64,000 bases of DNA from Plotosus lineatus (lineage: Eukaryota > Chordata > Actinopteri > Siluriformes > Plotosidae). The notes beneath the pieces were generated by a model, which searched no databases, was not told the DNA's origin, and was given only the letters and a program-made list of their open reading frames with translations. The stretch spans positions 65,408,501 to 65,472,500 of the forward strand of contig CM045733.1 of the NCBI GenBank assembly GCA_024760905.1, given 5' to 3'. Below are positions 19,305 to 31,299 of the stretch, piece after piece; within the stretch, counting starts at the first letter, position 1; each line of letters opens with the position of its first letter. The position numbers were made by a program, and so were the translations under genes.

Positions 19305-20010
19305 TAGTGGTACCTCGGTTCTCGACCTCAATTCATTCCAGTCGGCTGTTCGAATTCTGATTTGGTCGCATTCCGAATCTATTTTTCCCATCACAAATAA
19401 TGTAAATGGTCTTAATCCGTTCCATTGTCTTTTGAACAGAAGTTAATGGTATTGTAACTCATACCATAGGTCCGCAAATTAAGTGAAAAATTATTGAAAA
19501 CAGTACACGAAAATAAAAACCACAGTACAGTTAAAACATAAGAACAATAAAGATAAAATTTTAACCTTTGTGGTGGTGAGCAGTTGGCATACATAAATGT
19601 TGGAGCGGGAGAGAGGAGAAGGATCCCCTTCCATAACAGCTTCAGGTAAATCAGCCAAAGGTGTTTTTTCTCTTGCTACTCACTTTGGCATGGATGACTC
19701 TTCTTCAGGATGTCCCTTTCTTTTCTTGAACAACATTTCTAACGTGTCTTGTTTCTGCCTTCTTTTCAAAACCTTACGGAAGTGGCTCATGACCTCACTG
19801 TTAAGTGTTCACAGTGCTGAGAGCTTTAGCTTTATCAGGGTGATACAGCTCAACAACTTCCGGACTTCCGGAAAGCGTTCATTTCCCCCTCCCTCTCGGT
19901 CTCTCTCTTTTTTTTTTTTTTTCCCTCGTTTATTTTTGTTTTGTCTCGACTTTACTTGCACTTTTTCGAAGCTTTTTTGGCTTCCGTATTTTGTTCAACT
20001 TCCGGGACAA
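19305..20010 (+). mobile_element. Tigger-like element, right end lost
   Basis: TA at 19303-19304 precedes 'TAGTGGTACCTCGGTTCTCG', a Tigger-type terminus. Internal 'CTGTTCGAATTCTGATTTGG' also fits. No matching right terminus is visible; the element fades out near 20010. No transposase frame. Confidence 0.55.
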
Positions 20011-20265
20011 AAAAAATTCTGAACTTTACAGTTTAAATACTGAACTTTACTGTACTTTAAAGTACAGTACATTTCTACATTAAATTTATGACATTTACTA
20101 TTTACTTACATCCCACTAGCTATAACTCCATTATAATAAAGCCATTTCCCCACTGATATCAGCAAACTATTTGTTCATTCTCTTCTGTGATGTTTTCCAG
20201 ACTTGTTTCACAGATTTATTCAGGCATACTTCAGGGAGATGAAATGCATACTCCACAGCGTTATA

Positions 20266-21134
20266 CAAGGGGTCACTAACATGGTTCCCGCGGGAATCTA
20301 GTCACCTACAAGGACAACATGAGTCACCTGCAGGTGTATTCACTGCTATTTTTAGAATAGGTCCACTCACCATTGAGCTACATCTAATTTTTGTGCTTTA
20401 AAAAATTTTTTTTTTGATCAAATCAATATCTTCACATAGATGAGTATTATTAATAATAACATACAGTGGTACCTCAATTTACGAAATGAATCTGTTCCGG
20501 AAGTGGTTTTATAACCTGGACTTTTCGTAAGTTCAACCACATTTTACATGTTAAACACGTGACTCGTTCCAAGGCCCCCAATACTACCCTTTAAAAATTA
20601 TAAAAGCATACCTTTTAAGGTACTTACTTTGTGTTGACCATGTTTTCTCAGCAGAGTTATAATCTTACTAATGTTTATGCAAGGTTAAAAGCCTGAGCCA
20701 AAAAATAAAGTTGCAATGAGCACACTCGAAAAACTCATGAAACAAGCTGCTGCTCAAGGGAGCTGCGTCATCCCTCCTAGCCAATGGGAGGCCGACGGGG
20801 CGGGATTTTGGGAGATAGCCAATGGGAGGCCGGCAGGGTGGGATGTTGGGAGATAGTCAATGGAGAGCAACTCATGCATTGTTTGATTTTTTTTATTATT
20901 TTTTTGAGATGGCGCTTTCGTAACGTGAACTTGTTTCGTATCCAGAGACAAAAATTTAGGAAAATGTTTTTCGTAACCTGGATTTTTAATTTGTTGGGGC
21001 TTTCGTAAGTTGAGGTTCCACTATATAATTCAAGGTAAAGTGAGCAAATGTGTTATTTTAGAAGTGTGTATTGACCTTCACATTAATCGGCACCCAAGAA
21101 TTAGCTCTCAGTTTCAAAAAGGTTTGTGACCCCT
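20266..21134 (+). mobile_element. hAT-like MITE split by a Tigger-D insertion
   Basis: The left end CAAGGGGTCACTAAC (20266) and right end GTTTGTGACCCCT (to 21134) are inverted. The 8-bp flanks GCGTTATA and ACATTATA match at 6 of 8. Removing the inner element leaves about 310 bp. Confidence 0.6.
20464..21023 (+). mobile_element. Tigger-D MITE (560 bp)
   Basis: Ends CAGTGGTACCTCAATTTACG and, in inverse, 'CGTAAGTTGAGGTTCCACTA', with TA on both sides (20462-20463, 21024-21025). The family interior includes GCCAATGGGAGGCC repeats and 'GTTGACCATGTTTTCTCAGC'. No transposase is present, so it is non-autonomous. Confidence 0.85.
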
Positions 21135-21512
21135 ACATTATATGTTCTGGTGATCGACTTAAAACCTTCCACTCGTTTCCCCATATGAATATTTTTCATG
21201 TTTTAACAGTGTGATTTGGGGGATTGTCATACAGCATGAACAACTTCTCAGTTAGAATCTCTGTGAATGTCGAGGTGTTAGTACATCCGTGATTGCTTTC
21301 TGTTTTAGAACATTCCAGATGGTTGTACTGGCCACACACAGCTTCAAAATGGCTTGTTTTTGTTTCAAAATCAGTGCTCTGGTCTTCATGTCATTCATTC
21401 GTCCTTCCTTCCTTCCATCCGTCCAACAAATACAGTATTGGCAGGTGACCCACAGCTCAAGTCAAGTAAAATAAAATAAAATCTTCAGAATTAATAGTTT
21501 AAGATATTAATT
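21135..21512. other. No recognised feature
   Basis: Contains a short TTCC/TCC-rich run at 21393-21425, otherwise unassigned. Confidence 0.4.
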
Positions 21513-21640
21513 TCTTTTCTAAGCTGCTTAACTCTAAAATAGAGTTGTGGGGATTCTGGCGCCCATCTCAGCCAAATCTCAGTGAAGACAGGGTGCACTC
21601 TGAACAGCTCACCAGGCCATTGAAGGACAACACACATACA
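21513..21640 (-). mobile_element. Decayed SINE 3' fragment
   Basis: Resembles the shared 3' end of SINE-A1 and SINE-C on minus (GGGGATTCTGGCGCCCATCT; 'CAGGGTGCACTCTGAACAGC'). Confidence 0.5.
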
Positions 21641-21654
21641 GACTGGTTCTTGTA

Positions 21655-21890
21655 CCACAGAGGTACAATGGCTGAGGTGGAACGAGGGTTCAGCCAGATG
21701 AACCTGATCAAGAAAAAAAATCAAGAAATGGTCTGAACTTCTTCGTGAGGGACGTGGATGAGGATGAAGCTCCTTTCCCCTTGCAGGAGGAACTTTCCGT
21801 ATGAGAAAGTGGACAACACTTGGAGAAGCTTAAAGAAGAGCTGAAACGTGTGAGCATCTGCGAGGCTGTCAGACATTGATTCTGATTTAG
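21655..21890 (+). pseudogene. hAT transposase C-terminal remnant
   Basis: A short frame reads GTMAEVERGFSQMNLIKKK. ERGFSQMN is characteristic of the C-terminal dimerisation region of some hAT transposases and proteins derived from them. The frame stops soon after, and downstream coding similarity is unclear. Confidence 0.5.
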
Positions 21891-22207
21891 ATGATTTTTA
21901 TTGCTGATTTCGAGTTGATATTAGAAGTTGTGGTTTTCACTCATTAAATAATAAATTGTAATCTACCAATGAACTATGAATAAAAGTTAAAACCACCGGA
22001 ATTCTGTCAGTACACGCACAAATTCTTCTTGTTTTTAGATTTTTTTAATCAACACTTTTATCTCCAGCTGGCCCCAGATTTCATAATTCAATTGCAAATT
22101 TTGAAAAATTTTCTGGGGGAGGCCCCCAAAGCCCCACACCTGCAGATCTGAGCAATCAGGGAAAGAAAGCTGAAATTCATCTTTCAATTTCCAAACACAA
22201 AATTTTT
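21891..22207. other. Mostly unique DNA
   Basis: A 'TTTTCTGGGGGAGGCCCCC' segment near 22108 recalls the one at 6620 in the 4524-6724 element. Possible remnant of that family; otherwise nothing. Confidence 0.3.
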
Positions 22208-22515
22208 TCATTCATTCATTTTCTGTAACTGCTTAATCCTAACTCCGGGCGAGGGCAGAGTACAACCTGGACGGCTCGCCAGGCCATCTCGGGGCAGAAA
22301 CACGCTGACGGCTATGCGGCTACTCTTGACGGAAGTCAGCAATGGTTCTTTTACATCAACCTCACACCATAGACAGTGAGAGACATGGCCGGCCTTTGAT
22401 AACCCGGTTAGCTGCACTGGGGGGACAGCAGTGACAACCCGTTGAGAGTGGGGCTTGAACCCCCAACCTTGAGATCAGTGATCCAGAACCTTTATCAGTA
22501 GGCCACCACTTCCCA
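22208..22515 (-). mobile_element. SINE-A1
   Basis: GAAT tail at left (CATTCATTCATTTTCTG), the GACCCTAATTAGG part partly deleted, complete body, and head ending near 22515 with 'GGCCACCACTTCCC'. Confidence 0.88.
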
Positions 22516-23329
22516 ACAAATGTCTTCAGTGTATACAAAAATTAATATACAGACATGGAATAAATGAAACGACCCATCCATCGTTAATCGTGATTCATGA
22601 CTCAGTACACTGCATGTGCATTTACCTCCAAATTCAGCTGCATCAGTTTTATACATGTCATAAATACTAGTTACAGCATTATGTTGAAATGTGTGTTTTT
22701 TTTTAAATAATTTTGATAGAAAAAACAAACAGACAAATAAACAAACATGTTTAAATAATTGACTTATGACAGAGTTAAATTACAGAAATCATGGTTTGAC
22801 AGGATTGAAAAAGGGTGTGAAGGGAAATGGAAGCGTTTTGTGTCCGTGTGATCAACGTAATCCGAAATGAAATAAACTTGCTTCTGTAATGTAAGTTATA
22901 TTATTACATGATGATTACATATCACACACAAAGTATGGGTGATGCTGAGAAAGGTTACACACTAATCTCATGCCTCAGTTCAAGTACATCAAAGTAGATG
23001 GAATAATATAAGCTTCATCTTGGCAGGACCGAAGCTGAAATGTATCCACTCTCCACAATAAATCCTATTTCGGAGTTTGTTACAGAGCTTTATGTCCATA
23101 TAACTCGACTGCCTTTAATCCTTCCTGATTTTAAAAAACAGCACATCATAGCAGTTATAGTACATCCGTGTTGTGAAAAAGGAAAACTTTTCTCTGACTG
23201 GGGAACAGGAAGCAAGAATTTCTGCAATGATGGTTGACAGTCTCTATATCTCAAGAACGTCATCATCAGGGACCCCTGTGTTCTGGTTCTGAGAAAACCG
23301 GAACTCGTGCACTTAAACTGAGTGTCATT
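22516..23329. other. No recognised feature
   Basis: AT-rich and without recognisable exons or repeats. Confidence 0.45.
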
Positions 23330-23651
23330 GTTCATTTTCTGTAATCACAATTAGGATTGCGGGGAGGCTGGCGCTCATCTCAGTCGACTCCAGGCGAGGG
23401 CAGAGTACACCCTGGACGGCTCGCCTGGCCATCGCAGGGCGGAAACATGCTGACGGCGATGCAGCTACTCTTGTTCAAAGTCAGCAATGGTTCTTTTACA
23501 TGAACCTCTCACCATCGACAGTGAGAGACATGGCTGGTCTTTGATAACCCAGTTCGCTGCACTGGGGGGGGGGGACAGTGACAACCCATTGAGAGTGGGG
23601 CTCGAACCCCCAACCTTGGGATTAGTGATCCAGCACCTTTACCACTAGGTA
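23330..23651 (-). mobile_element. SINE-A1
   Basis: Complete except for the last bases of the head, which is replaced by AAACGTCTCC after ACCACTAGGT. G-run at 23564-23574. Confidence 0.85.
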
Positions 23652-23674
23652 AACGTCTCCTTGTGTTTCATGTA

Positions 23675-24005
23675 TTTCCATTTTCTGAACAGCTTTATCC
23701 AATCTATTTAAGGTCGCGAGAAAGTCGGAGCCCTGTACCAGGCCAGGTACACCCTTAATTGCTAGCCAATCCATCACAGGTCCAACACGGATCTACAACA
23801 AATTCACACGCACGTTCAGACCTCGGGGCAAATTGGAGCTGCCATTTAGCTCAATGTGTATGTTTTTGGACTGTGAGAAAAAACAGGACTACTTCGAGGA
23901 AACTCATGGGAGGACATCCAAACTCCACACAGAAATGCCCTCACTGGCCACAGGGCTTGAACTCGGCATCTTCTTGCCAAGAGTGCTAACTCCTATGTCA
24001 ATGTG
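23675..24005 (-). mobile_element. SINE-C, near full length but diverged
   Basis: 3' end at left ('TTTCTGAACAGCTTTATCC'), 'GCCAATCCATCACAGGTCC' in the body, 'GTTTTTGGACTGTGAG', and head near 23990. Confidence 0.75.
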
Positions 24006-24072
24006 TAGCCTAAATGTCAAAAGTTCTCATGAAATAATGTCAAATTGATTTCATAACCAACATACCGTATAT

Positions 24073-24283
24073 CAGGGGTGCTGAATCCTGTTCCTGGTGA
24101 TCTACCGTCCTAAAAATTTTAAGTTCAACTCTAATGGGGCCCATCGGATAAATTCAACCATCACTTTTAGTCTTCATTTCCAAGTCTTAAATCTTGATTT
24201 AAGATGGTCAGTTGGGAATAATTAGCCTTGAAGCAAACTTCTTCAAGAAGGTGGATCACCAGGAGCAGGACCGCTCACCCCTG
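24073..24283 (+). mobile_element. hAT-type MITE (211 bp)
   Basis: Inverted ends CAGGGGTGCTGAATCCTG and, reversed, CAGGGGTGAGCGGTCCTG. Both continue with CTGGTGATC-type sequence. The 8-bp flanks CCGTATAT and CTTTATAT match at 6 of 8. Confidence 0.8.
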
Positions 24284-25146
24284 CTTTATATTCTGGAACA
24301 TTTTAAACCCAGTAAGCTTCAGTGCAGTACATTTAAACGATGTTGTAGGTTTGGGAATTATAGACTAGGGCGCACAGATGCTGTTTGTGGGATTCACAAA
24401 GAAATGACAACACACATGAAAGCTGCTTGCACTTTCTCATTGCAGTAAAGCACTTAAGTCAATACGAACCTCCAGGCTGTGTGAAATCCAAGAGTACAGT
24501 GATGTCTTCAGTATGAAATATTGATAGAGATGGTCCAAGGTGAAAGCAGGTTGACTTCAAAACATTACTCTTTCGACGAGTTAGGTAGAAGCACTGCTAT
24601 CTGCTTTCAATACCTGGCCTGGGCCTAACAACAACAGCAAAACAGAACAATGGACAATATTGCATCGACCCAACACCAAGAGCAGACAGATAGAAGCCAG
24701 AACAGCAGACAGGATCTGATATTTTCGTGGATATAAACACTGATTACTTTTGATCGTCTGGCTTGCTTTCTGTGTTAAGACACACTGGAAGGACAGGAGG
24801 ATTTGCAGCACTTTAAATACAACAAATAAAGATAACGGCTGTCAAAACCTAACACGTAGAGTTGACACTATTATACATGCTAATATATACTGTACAATAT
24901 GCTGTGATTAAATACATCATGATATTTCTGCACAACCCGAGTGAAACTTTAGTGTCCTCCAGTATTACTGGCACTCTTCATTGAACTAAGCTGCGAAAAA
25001 AAATTCAAAACTTTCACTAAAATCAGGAAGGAAACTTTGTTATTTTCTCACCAAGAATCTGTTCTTATGGTCCACGATGTGAAGACAACACAGATACAGG
25101 AGTCAGTGATCGCAAACACTACAGGCTTGAGCTAGAAAACATGATA
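24284..25146. other. No recognised feature
   Basis: Intergenic; no repeat or exon recognised. Confidence 0.45.
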
Positions 25147-26520
25147 CAGGGGAAGCTCGGTGGTCGAACGACTCTTTAGTCAAACAAATCGGAGTTCGAT
25201 CGAAAAATATGAGGAAAATCTGCCTTGGTGTTCGAACTAATGATCCGAGTTCGACCCGAGCGTGTTGAACGCATGCACAGTGTTCAGTACTTTGAACAGC
25301 GACTGAAAGAGAGTCTTATACAGTGGTACCTCACCTTACGAAATTAATCCGTTCCAGAGCCTTTTTATTAATCTAGATTTGTTTTGTAAATTGAACCGCA
25401 TTTTACATGTAAAACGCGTGATTCGTTCCAAAGCCCCCAATACTACACCCTAAACCCTTTAAAAATGACAAAAGTATACCTTTTAAGACCTCCTTCTGCT
25501 TCAATATCATACCGATGGTAGACGGGTTTGGCCATATTCCTTTGTGATATCACTCGAGTCTGTTTCTTCTTCTCACTCGCACCGGAAATCACAACCGTGT
25601 GTGTGTGTGTGTGTGCGTGCGCCCGTGTGTGTATGTGCGCATGTGTGTTGACCATGTCTTCTTAGCAGAGTTATAATCTTACCAATGTTTATGGAAGGTT
25701 AAAAGCCTGAGTCAAAAAACAGTAACTCTGTCCTTTACACGAAAAGCATTATGGGAGATGCAGCTTCATAATAGTCAATGGTAGGGAGCTGCGTTATCCC
25801 TCCCAGCCAATGGGAGGCCAGCGGGCCGGGATGTTGGGAGACAGCCAATGGGAGGGAGCTGCGTCATCCCTCCTAGCCTTGTTTGAATGACGCGTTTGGC
25901 ACGTTTCGTAAGGAGAACTTGTTTCGTATACAGAGACAAAAAATTTTGGAAAATGTTTTTCGTAACCTGGATTTTTTGTTTGCTGGGACTATTGTAAGGT
26001 GAAGTACCACTGTACTGCGTATTTTGTTTATTCATTACATTACGGCTAATTTAACCCTTAACCTTGAGTCCTGAGAAAAGCAGAAGTAATACTGGAAAGG
26101 AAAAGAGAAAAGTCGTGAGAACTGCGATCAAGAGACAATGAAGGGTCAAACCGCCACGCCCCCTCAAAGCAATAACCCACCCCCATCTCTCCCTCCCCAT
26201 CCATCCACATACACTGACACATCATAACCAGAAAGGTATTTACTGTAAATACAGTACATAATTAGGTTAATTATTACATACTATTATTATGCTTGACACT
26301 TTTTTGCATTAATGTATGTATTGTATAATTCATATGTTTCATAAATGCACCTCATTTTCAAATTATATACACAACTGTGTTGACGGACGTAGATGTTCAT
26401 CTGAACGCATTAATCGACTTTTAACTATTTCTCATGGGGAATATTGTTTCACTCTTCCAACAAATCGGTAATTGACCATATCATTGGAGCGAATTCTGTT
26501 TGACTACCGAGGTTGCACTG
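25147..26520 (+). mobile_element. Tigger-like element carrying a nested Tigger-D MITE
   Basis: The outer ends CAGGGGAAGCTCGGTGGTCG and, reversed, CAGTGCAACCTCGGTAGTCA are diverged inverted repeats. TA flanks both ends (25145-25146, 26521-26522). The right half includes a C-rich stretch at 26158-26215. No transposase frame is seen. Confidence 0.75.
25321..26012 (+). mobile_element. Tigger-D MITE (692 bp), nested
   Basis: Ends CAGTGGTACCTCACCTTACG and, reversed, CAGTGGTACTTCACCTTACA, with TA at 25319-25320 and 26013-26014. Internal GT microsatellite at 25597-25645 and two GCCAATGGGAGG-type repeats. Confidence 0.9.
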
Positions 26521-26867
26521 TATAAACTTAAACGAAGATGGAGCCAGTGAGGATACAGAAGCTGATATGACCCAGTAGCACCGGTCCAGCTGTGTAAGCC
26601 TGGCACAGTAGGGTTGAGCAATCAGGTTATAACAATGTTGTCAAAACATAAATTGTTAAATTGTTAGCTGTGTAGGCCCCATGACTCGAGTGAAAGAAAA
26701 TATTAACGATACAACGTACAAAGACAACTAGACGAGTTATTCTTCCAAACTTTGTGACAGCAATTTGGGAAGGCCCAACTATTTTCTCCATATATATATA
26801 TATATATATATATACATATTTATTTTTATTTATTTTTTTAAATTATATAGTGTATATGTGGCCAGCA
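26521..26867. other. Unique DNA with a (TA)n run
   Basis: TA microsatellite at 26791-26814; otherwise nothing assigned. Confidence 0.5.
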
Positions 26868-27081
26868 TGGTAATATGAAGGTTAATATGGTCTGGAGCAC
26901 AGCAAGGGGGTCCTAGGTTGAGTCCAGAATTCGGTGATGGTATTACTGTATGGGGTTTGCATGCTCTCCTTCTGCTTGCTTGGGTTTTCCCCTGGTACCT
27001 TATTTCCTTCCCACAGTTTAAAGACATACGCATCGGGCTAATTGGCTGTTCCAAATTACCCATTGGTGTGAGTGTGAATGG

Positions 27082-27116
<35 letters not shown>

Positions 27117-27236
27117 CTGGACCTGCAATGGAGGTTTAGGGTGGTCAAGCTGTTCAGGGTGTACCCTATCTTTGTCCAGTGTTGGCTGATATACACTCCT
27201 GCATCACAGTGACCATAATAGGATTAAGTGGCTTGG
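26868..27236 (+). mobile_element. SINE-C, full length
   Basis: Head TGGCCAGCATGGTAATATG, B box 'CTAGGTTGAGTCC', a (GT)17 run at about 27085-27115 where the family has GTGTGTG, then 'TGTTCAGGGTGTACCC' and AATAGGATTAAGTGGC. Confidence 0.85.
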
Positions 27237-27239
27237 CAT

Positions 27240-27573
27240 ATTCATTCATTCATTCATTTTCTGAACTACTTAAATCTAATTAGAGTCAATAGGAGGCTGG
27301 CACCCATTTCAACCGACTCTGGGCGAAGGCAGAGTACACCCTGGACAGCTCACCAGGCCATCACAGGGCAGAAACACACTCATGACTATGCAGCTACTCT
27401 TGATGAAAGTCAGCAATGGTTATTTTACATGAACCTCACATCATAGACAGTGAGAGACATGGCCGGCCTTTGATAACCCAGTTAGCTGCACTGGGGGGGG
27501 TTGAGAGTGGGGCTTGAACCTATGACCTTGGGATCAGTGATCCAGCACCTTTACCACCAGGCCACCACTGCCC
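27240..27573 (-). mobile_element. SINE-A1 abutting SINE-C tail to tail
   Basis: The GAAT tail at 27241-27260 directly follows the SINE-C. Body and head are complete, with a small deletion after the G-run (27494-27500). Confidence 0.88.
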
Positions 27574-27659
27574 TCAATCAAATACTTTTCAGCACAAAGA
27601 ATGAACATATGTGAAAGAGTTATATGAAATTTGTCAGCAATTAGACTCGTGAGTACTCC

Positions 27660-27782
27660 GTATCGTCACACAAGCACAGAGAAAACATGCAAACTCAACA
27701 GTGAGACACCCTCACAGAGCCAAGGGTTTGAACCCAGGACCTTCTTACTACAAGGTGTAACTGCTACCCACCATGGCACCAA
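27660..27782 (-). mobile_element. SINE-C head fragment
   Basis: B box 'CTGGGTTCAAACCC' (minus) near 27730 and head end 'GGTGCCATGGTGGG' near 27775. Confidence 0.7.
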
Positions 27783-28039
27783 TTTTCCAGATTTTTTTTT
27801 ATGTTACAGGTTACAAAAGTACATGTCCAGAAAACCAACGGCTTTGTAGAGTGGAAACGTTTGCTAGATGAAACAAAAATTCACATAGGAAACAATAGAA
27901 AACCAATTAATCCATACCAACCCCCTCCCAAACTCGTATAACCTGACACAAACATGTATTTTTGATGTAATATATTTAAGATAAACATGTAACAATAAAC
28001 ATTATCACAATAATAACACATACAGTAACATTAATAATA

Positions 28040-28442
28040 CAGGGATCCCTCACTTTCCGCAGTTAATTGGCACTGAGATCCACTTGTGATCATCGAAATC
28101 TGTGAGATCACCCCCCCCCTTGTCTGATGTATACGTATATGTATATGTGTATATAGTATTAATAAATACATATTCACTGCTATAAATGCTTATAATAACA
28201 ATTAAACATTCAAAAGTAATGTAGAAGATCTAAATAAAATATAAACACACACATACACTCACATGTGCACCTCAGTTACAATGTAACTAGTTTTGATGGA
28301 AGGTTTTTGGTTGTGTTGGTTTAGGGGTTTTTTTTTCCGGCATTTTTGTGACAATTTCCTTATTTTTCAATTCAAAGAATATTTATTTGTCTATTTAAAA
28401 AAAAAAACGTGATGCACTGATGCCGCATGAATTGAAGCCCTG
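28040..28442 (+). mobile_element. Tigger-E MITE (403 bp)
   Basis: Starts CAGGGATCCCTCACTTTCCG after TA (28038-28039) and ends GCCCTG before TA (28443-28444), with the last ~25 bases of the right repeat shortened. The interior has 'GTATTAATAAATACATATTC' and a poly-T/A stretch shared with copies at 48.8, 50.6 and 52.2 kb. Confidence 0.82.
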
Positions 28443-28486
28443 TACTGTAATTAACAATAAACAATAAGTCAATGAACTGGTGGACC

Positions 28487-28620
28487 AGCTTTATAAGTGT
28501 GATTGCACATCCTCTACACTAGATGGGAGGGGCGCTCTCACTGCCATCTAGTATACAGGATGGCAGTGAGAGCGCCACTGCCAGCTAGTATAGAGGATGC
28601 GAAATCACACTTATTAAACT
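28487..28620. repeat. Long palindrome made from a hAT MITE segment
   Basis: The sequence folds back on itself. Inner arms GGCGCTCTCACTGCCAT (28521-28537) and ATGGCAGTGAGAGCGCC (28559-28575) are exact. Outer arms (TAAGTGTGATT..GCACATCCTCTACACTAG against its partner to 28618) are near perfect. Similar sequence occurs once, non-inverted, in the hAT MITE at 12770-12810. Confidence 0.85.
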
Positions 28621-28625
28621 TGCAG

Positions 28626-28754
28626 TGGCCTCTCACTGTTTTCCGTGGTGTAGGGACAAAGCACCGAGCAAATGATATAATTTTCAGTTGCTTTTGGGGG
28701 GGGGGTTGTTTCTTCCTATAGTGGGCATCACAGAAAATAATTGAGAAGCACTGT
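28626..28754 (+). mobile_element. hAT MITE right-end fragment
   Basis: Shares 'GTGGTGTAG' then GAGCAAATGATAT, a G-run and the terminal TTGAGAAGCACTG with the element at 12680-13273. Confidence 0.75.
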
Positions 28755-28755
28755 A

Positions 28756-28922
28756 CAAGGCATTCTCGGAGCACAGAGGAATACACACAGAAGTAATACA
28801 AGGCTAATCAATCCGGATAAGCCATTTTCCATGCAGAGCTCGTAAGTAGAAAATTTGCTTGTTGGTTGGGGCAACAAGGAAAATTCGTGATTAGGGACAC
28901 TCGTAAGTTGAGGTACCACTGT
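28756..28922 (+). mobile_element. Tigger-type right-end fragment
   Basis: Ends 'CGTAAGTTGAGGTACCACTG' followed by TA, the reverse of a CAGTGGTACCTC terminus. The left end is missing and the left limit is uncertain. Confidence 0.5.
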
Positions 28923-29180
28923 ATTTTAAAAAAAGTGTTCGAATTAAATGATGTAATAACACCAAGGTGGATTTTCAAGAAAGGTGCCAATATTTGTGTG
29001 GCACACTATAAGTGCTTCTGTAATACTGAACCATCTTTCCTATTAGTGCAAATGTAATGCTTGTCACAAGCTGGAGTGAGTTTTGATTGCTTTTGATGTG
29101 TGCCTTACTGCAGCAAGGTAGGCTTAAACAGGCTGCTATCCTCTTTCTAAAAGAGTTTAGGTTTAAGCTGCTTAGAAAAC

Positions 29181-29398
29181 ACTGTCTATGGTGAGAGGTT
29201 CATGTAAAAGAACCATTGCTGACTTTCGTAAAGAGGAGCTGCAAAGCCGTCAGCGTGTTTCTGTCCCTTGCTAAAGGGTTGTGACAGGACGGGCATCCGA
29301 CGTAAAAACCTATGCCAAATCAAACGTGCGAATCAGATGATTCGCTGTGGTGACTCCCGAGAAAGGGAAAAAGCTGAAAGGAAAAGAAGAAAAAGAAA
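29181..29398 (+). mobile_element. SINE-A2, 5'-truncated
   Basis: Begins at ACTGTCTATGGTGAGAGG and runs to the LINE-like tail with an AAAAGAAG end. AGAAAAC(A) flanks suggest a short target duplication. Confidence 0.85.
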
Positions 29399-30447
29399 AC
29401 AAATATAAGGAAAACGTAGCCCAGTGCTTTCATCCAAGTAATAAAGAGAAAAACAGGACAAAACTGATATCAAATCATAATTTTGCTTTATTGTCAGACT
29501 TTACACAGACCCTGAGACGGATCTTTATTCCACTCCGTGATTATTAATGATGAGTCGGGGCTGAAAGGTATTTTCACCACTGTTCTTTCCTGACAGAATG
29601 CAGATTTTTTTTTTTTTTCTTGAACGATTATATGTCTTTTTGTCACAACCATCTGGCCATTAAATGAACACAACCTCCACTTTTGTGTTCAAGTCGATTG
29701 ACATGGACACAACTTTGTCACCTTCCATTCTACCAGACATTTTCTGCGGGCCTGTCACAGTCAAAGTTAGTGTCTCATCATATACCATGAAACAACTACA
29801 AGTTCAACTCCTCCTGGATGGGACCCTTGTCCATCGCAGGTTACCTTTCCAGTATTCTTTTTACTGGTATCCATTTATACTGCTTGGTTGACTGAGTCAC
29901 ACTTGTGGTTAAGACCTTGTCCAGGGACCTTAGCACGGTGGGGGTCTAACAGGTATTTGACCCCATAACCTGTCACTCATAAGCACAGCACCCTAACCAG
30001 TGCACCTTTGGGTCCAGCATTAAACAGACAAAAGAAAGAGCATAGTGAACTTTATTACGGAGAAGTCACACCTTGCCAGATGGTGTAAATAGACATCCGA
30101 AGGAGAATCTGAATTTCACAAGTTTCTTGTATGTATGTCTTTAGGCAAATACATTCCTCATCAGGCAAAATCTGTTTAATCTGGTAAAAACAACTCGGAA
30201 TAGATTCCAGTGTTAGTTGGCATCTGTTCATATCTGGTGGACCTGACCTGGCCAAACTACCACCTGACATGCAACAGGTGACCCTGAGATGTGATTGACA
30301 TGGATGCATTTTCTGCGAATGACTCCTTACAAGGAATTCCTGGGACGTGATGAATAATAGATATGTAATGAGAGCCCACAGCTCAGAACCGAGGACTTCA
30401 GGATACGTACGGTACAGTATAACCAACATATTTGTCAGCGGGGGTGG
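29399..30447. other. Mostly unique DNA
   Basis: A diverged SINE-C trace may be present near 29800-30010 (on the + strand 'CTCCTGGATGGGACCCTTGTCC' type text interrupted). Nothing firm. Confidence 0.35.
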
Positions 30448-30762
30448 GCGATGGTGACCTGGTGGTAAAGTTGTTGGATCATTGACCACAAGACCCACCC
30501 TCAACAGACTGTCCCTGTCCCTCAAGTACAGCCAACTGGGTTATCAAAGGCCGGCCACTGTCTGTGGTGTGAGGCATGTAAAAGAACTATTGCTGACCTT
30601 CAACAAGAGTAGGCTCCATAGGTGTCAGCATGTCTCTGCCCTGCAATGGCCTCGCGAGCCATCCAGGATGTACTCTGCCCTCGCCCAGAGTCGGCTGGGA
30701 TATGTGCCCCCGCGACCCCAATTGGGATTAAGCGGTTCAGAAAATAAATAAATGAATGAATG
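30448..30762 (+). mobile_element. SINE-A1
   Basis: Head 'GATGGTGACCTGGTGGTAAA' with the B-box region deleted, full lower body, ending 'GGGATTAAGCGGTTCAG' plus AAAT/GAAT repeats. Confidence 0.85.
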
Positions 30763-31299
30763 TATGCCACCTGGTCCGAAACAGGAGCCTGGAGCAGCAA
30801 CGGAGATGATCTTCACCATTAGATGATTTTCTTTCTGAACGTTTTTATCCATCGGACATCCGTTTGGCTATCTGGTAAGATGTGATGACTCCCTTATCAG
30901 TAGATCTCTCACTGTGTATTGATCCTAGTTTCATTACTCTTTGTAATTGAATGGAGCTTCAGAAGGTCTCTTGATTGGCAAAGTCCTCTAGTTGTTTGTG
31001 GCTATTATGGCTGTAACCATAAATGATGTGCACCTGGTTTTAGATGTGGTGTGATGTTGTGCAGGCAGGCGAGTTATGGGACAGCTTTGGGCTGTAATTT
31101 ATTGCACTCATTTTAATCAGTATTTCCACATAACTGCATGTTACTGATTTGAGAAAAGATTATGCAGACTAATTAATCCACTTTGTAATCCACTTATTTA
31201 TGGTCAGATAGATTTTTGCCTTGGGTGATTTGTGTAATGAAGCAGGTGGTCCGAAGCTCACACTAGTTCCAGCTTTTCAGAAACATGGGCAAACTGGAC
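30763..31299. other. No recognised feature
   Basis: Intergenic. No gene or repeat assigned. Confidence 0.45.
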
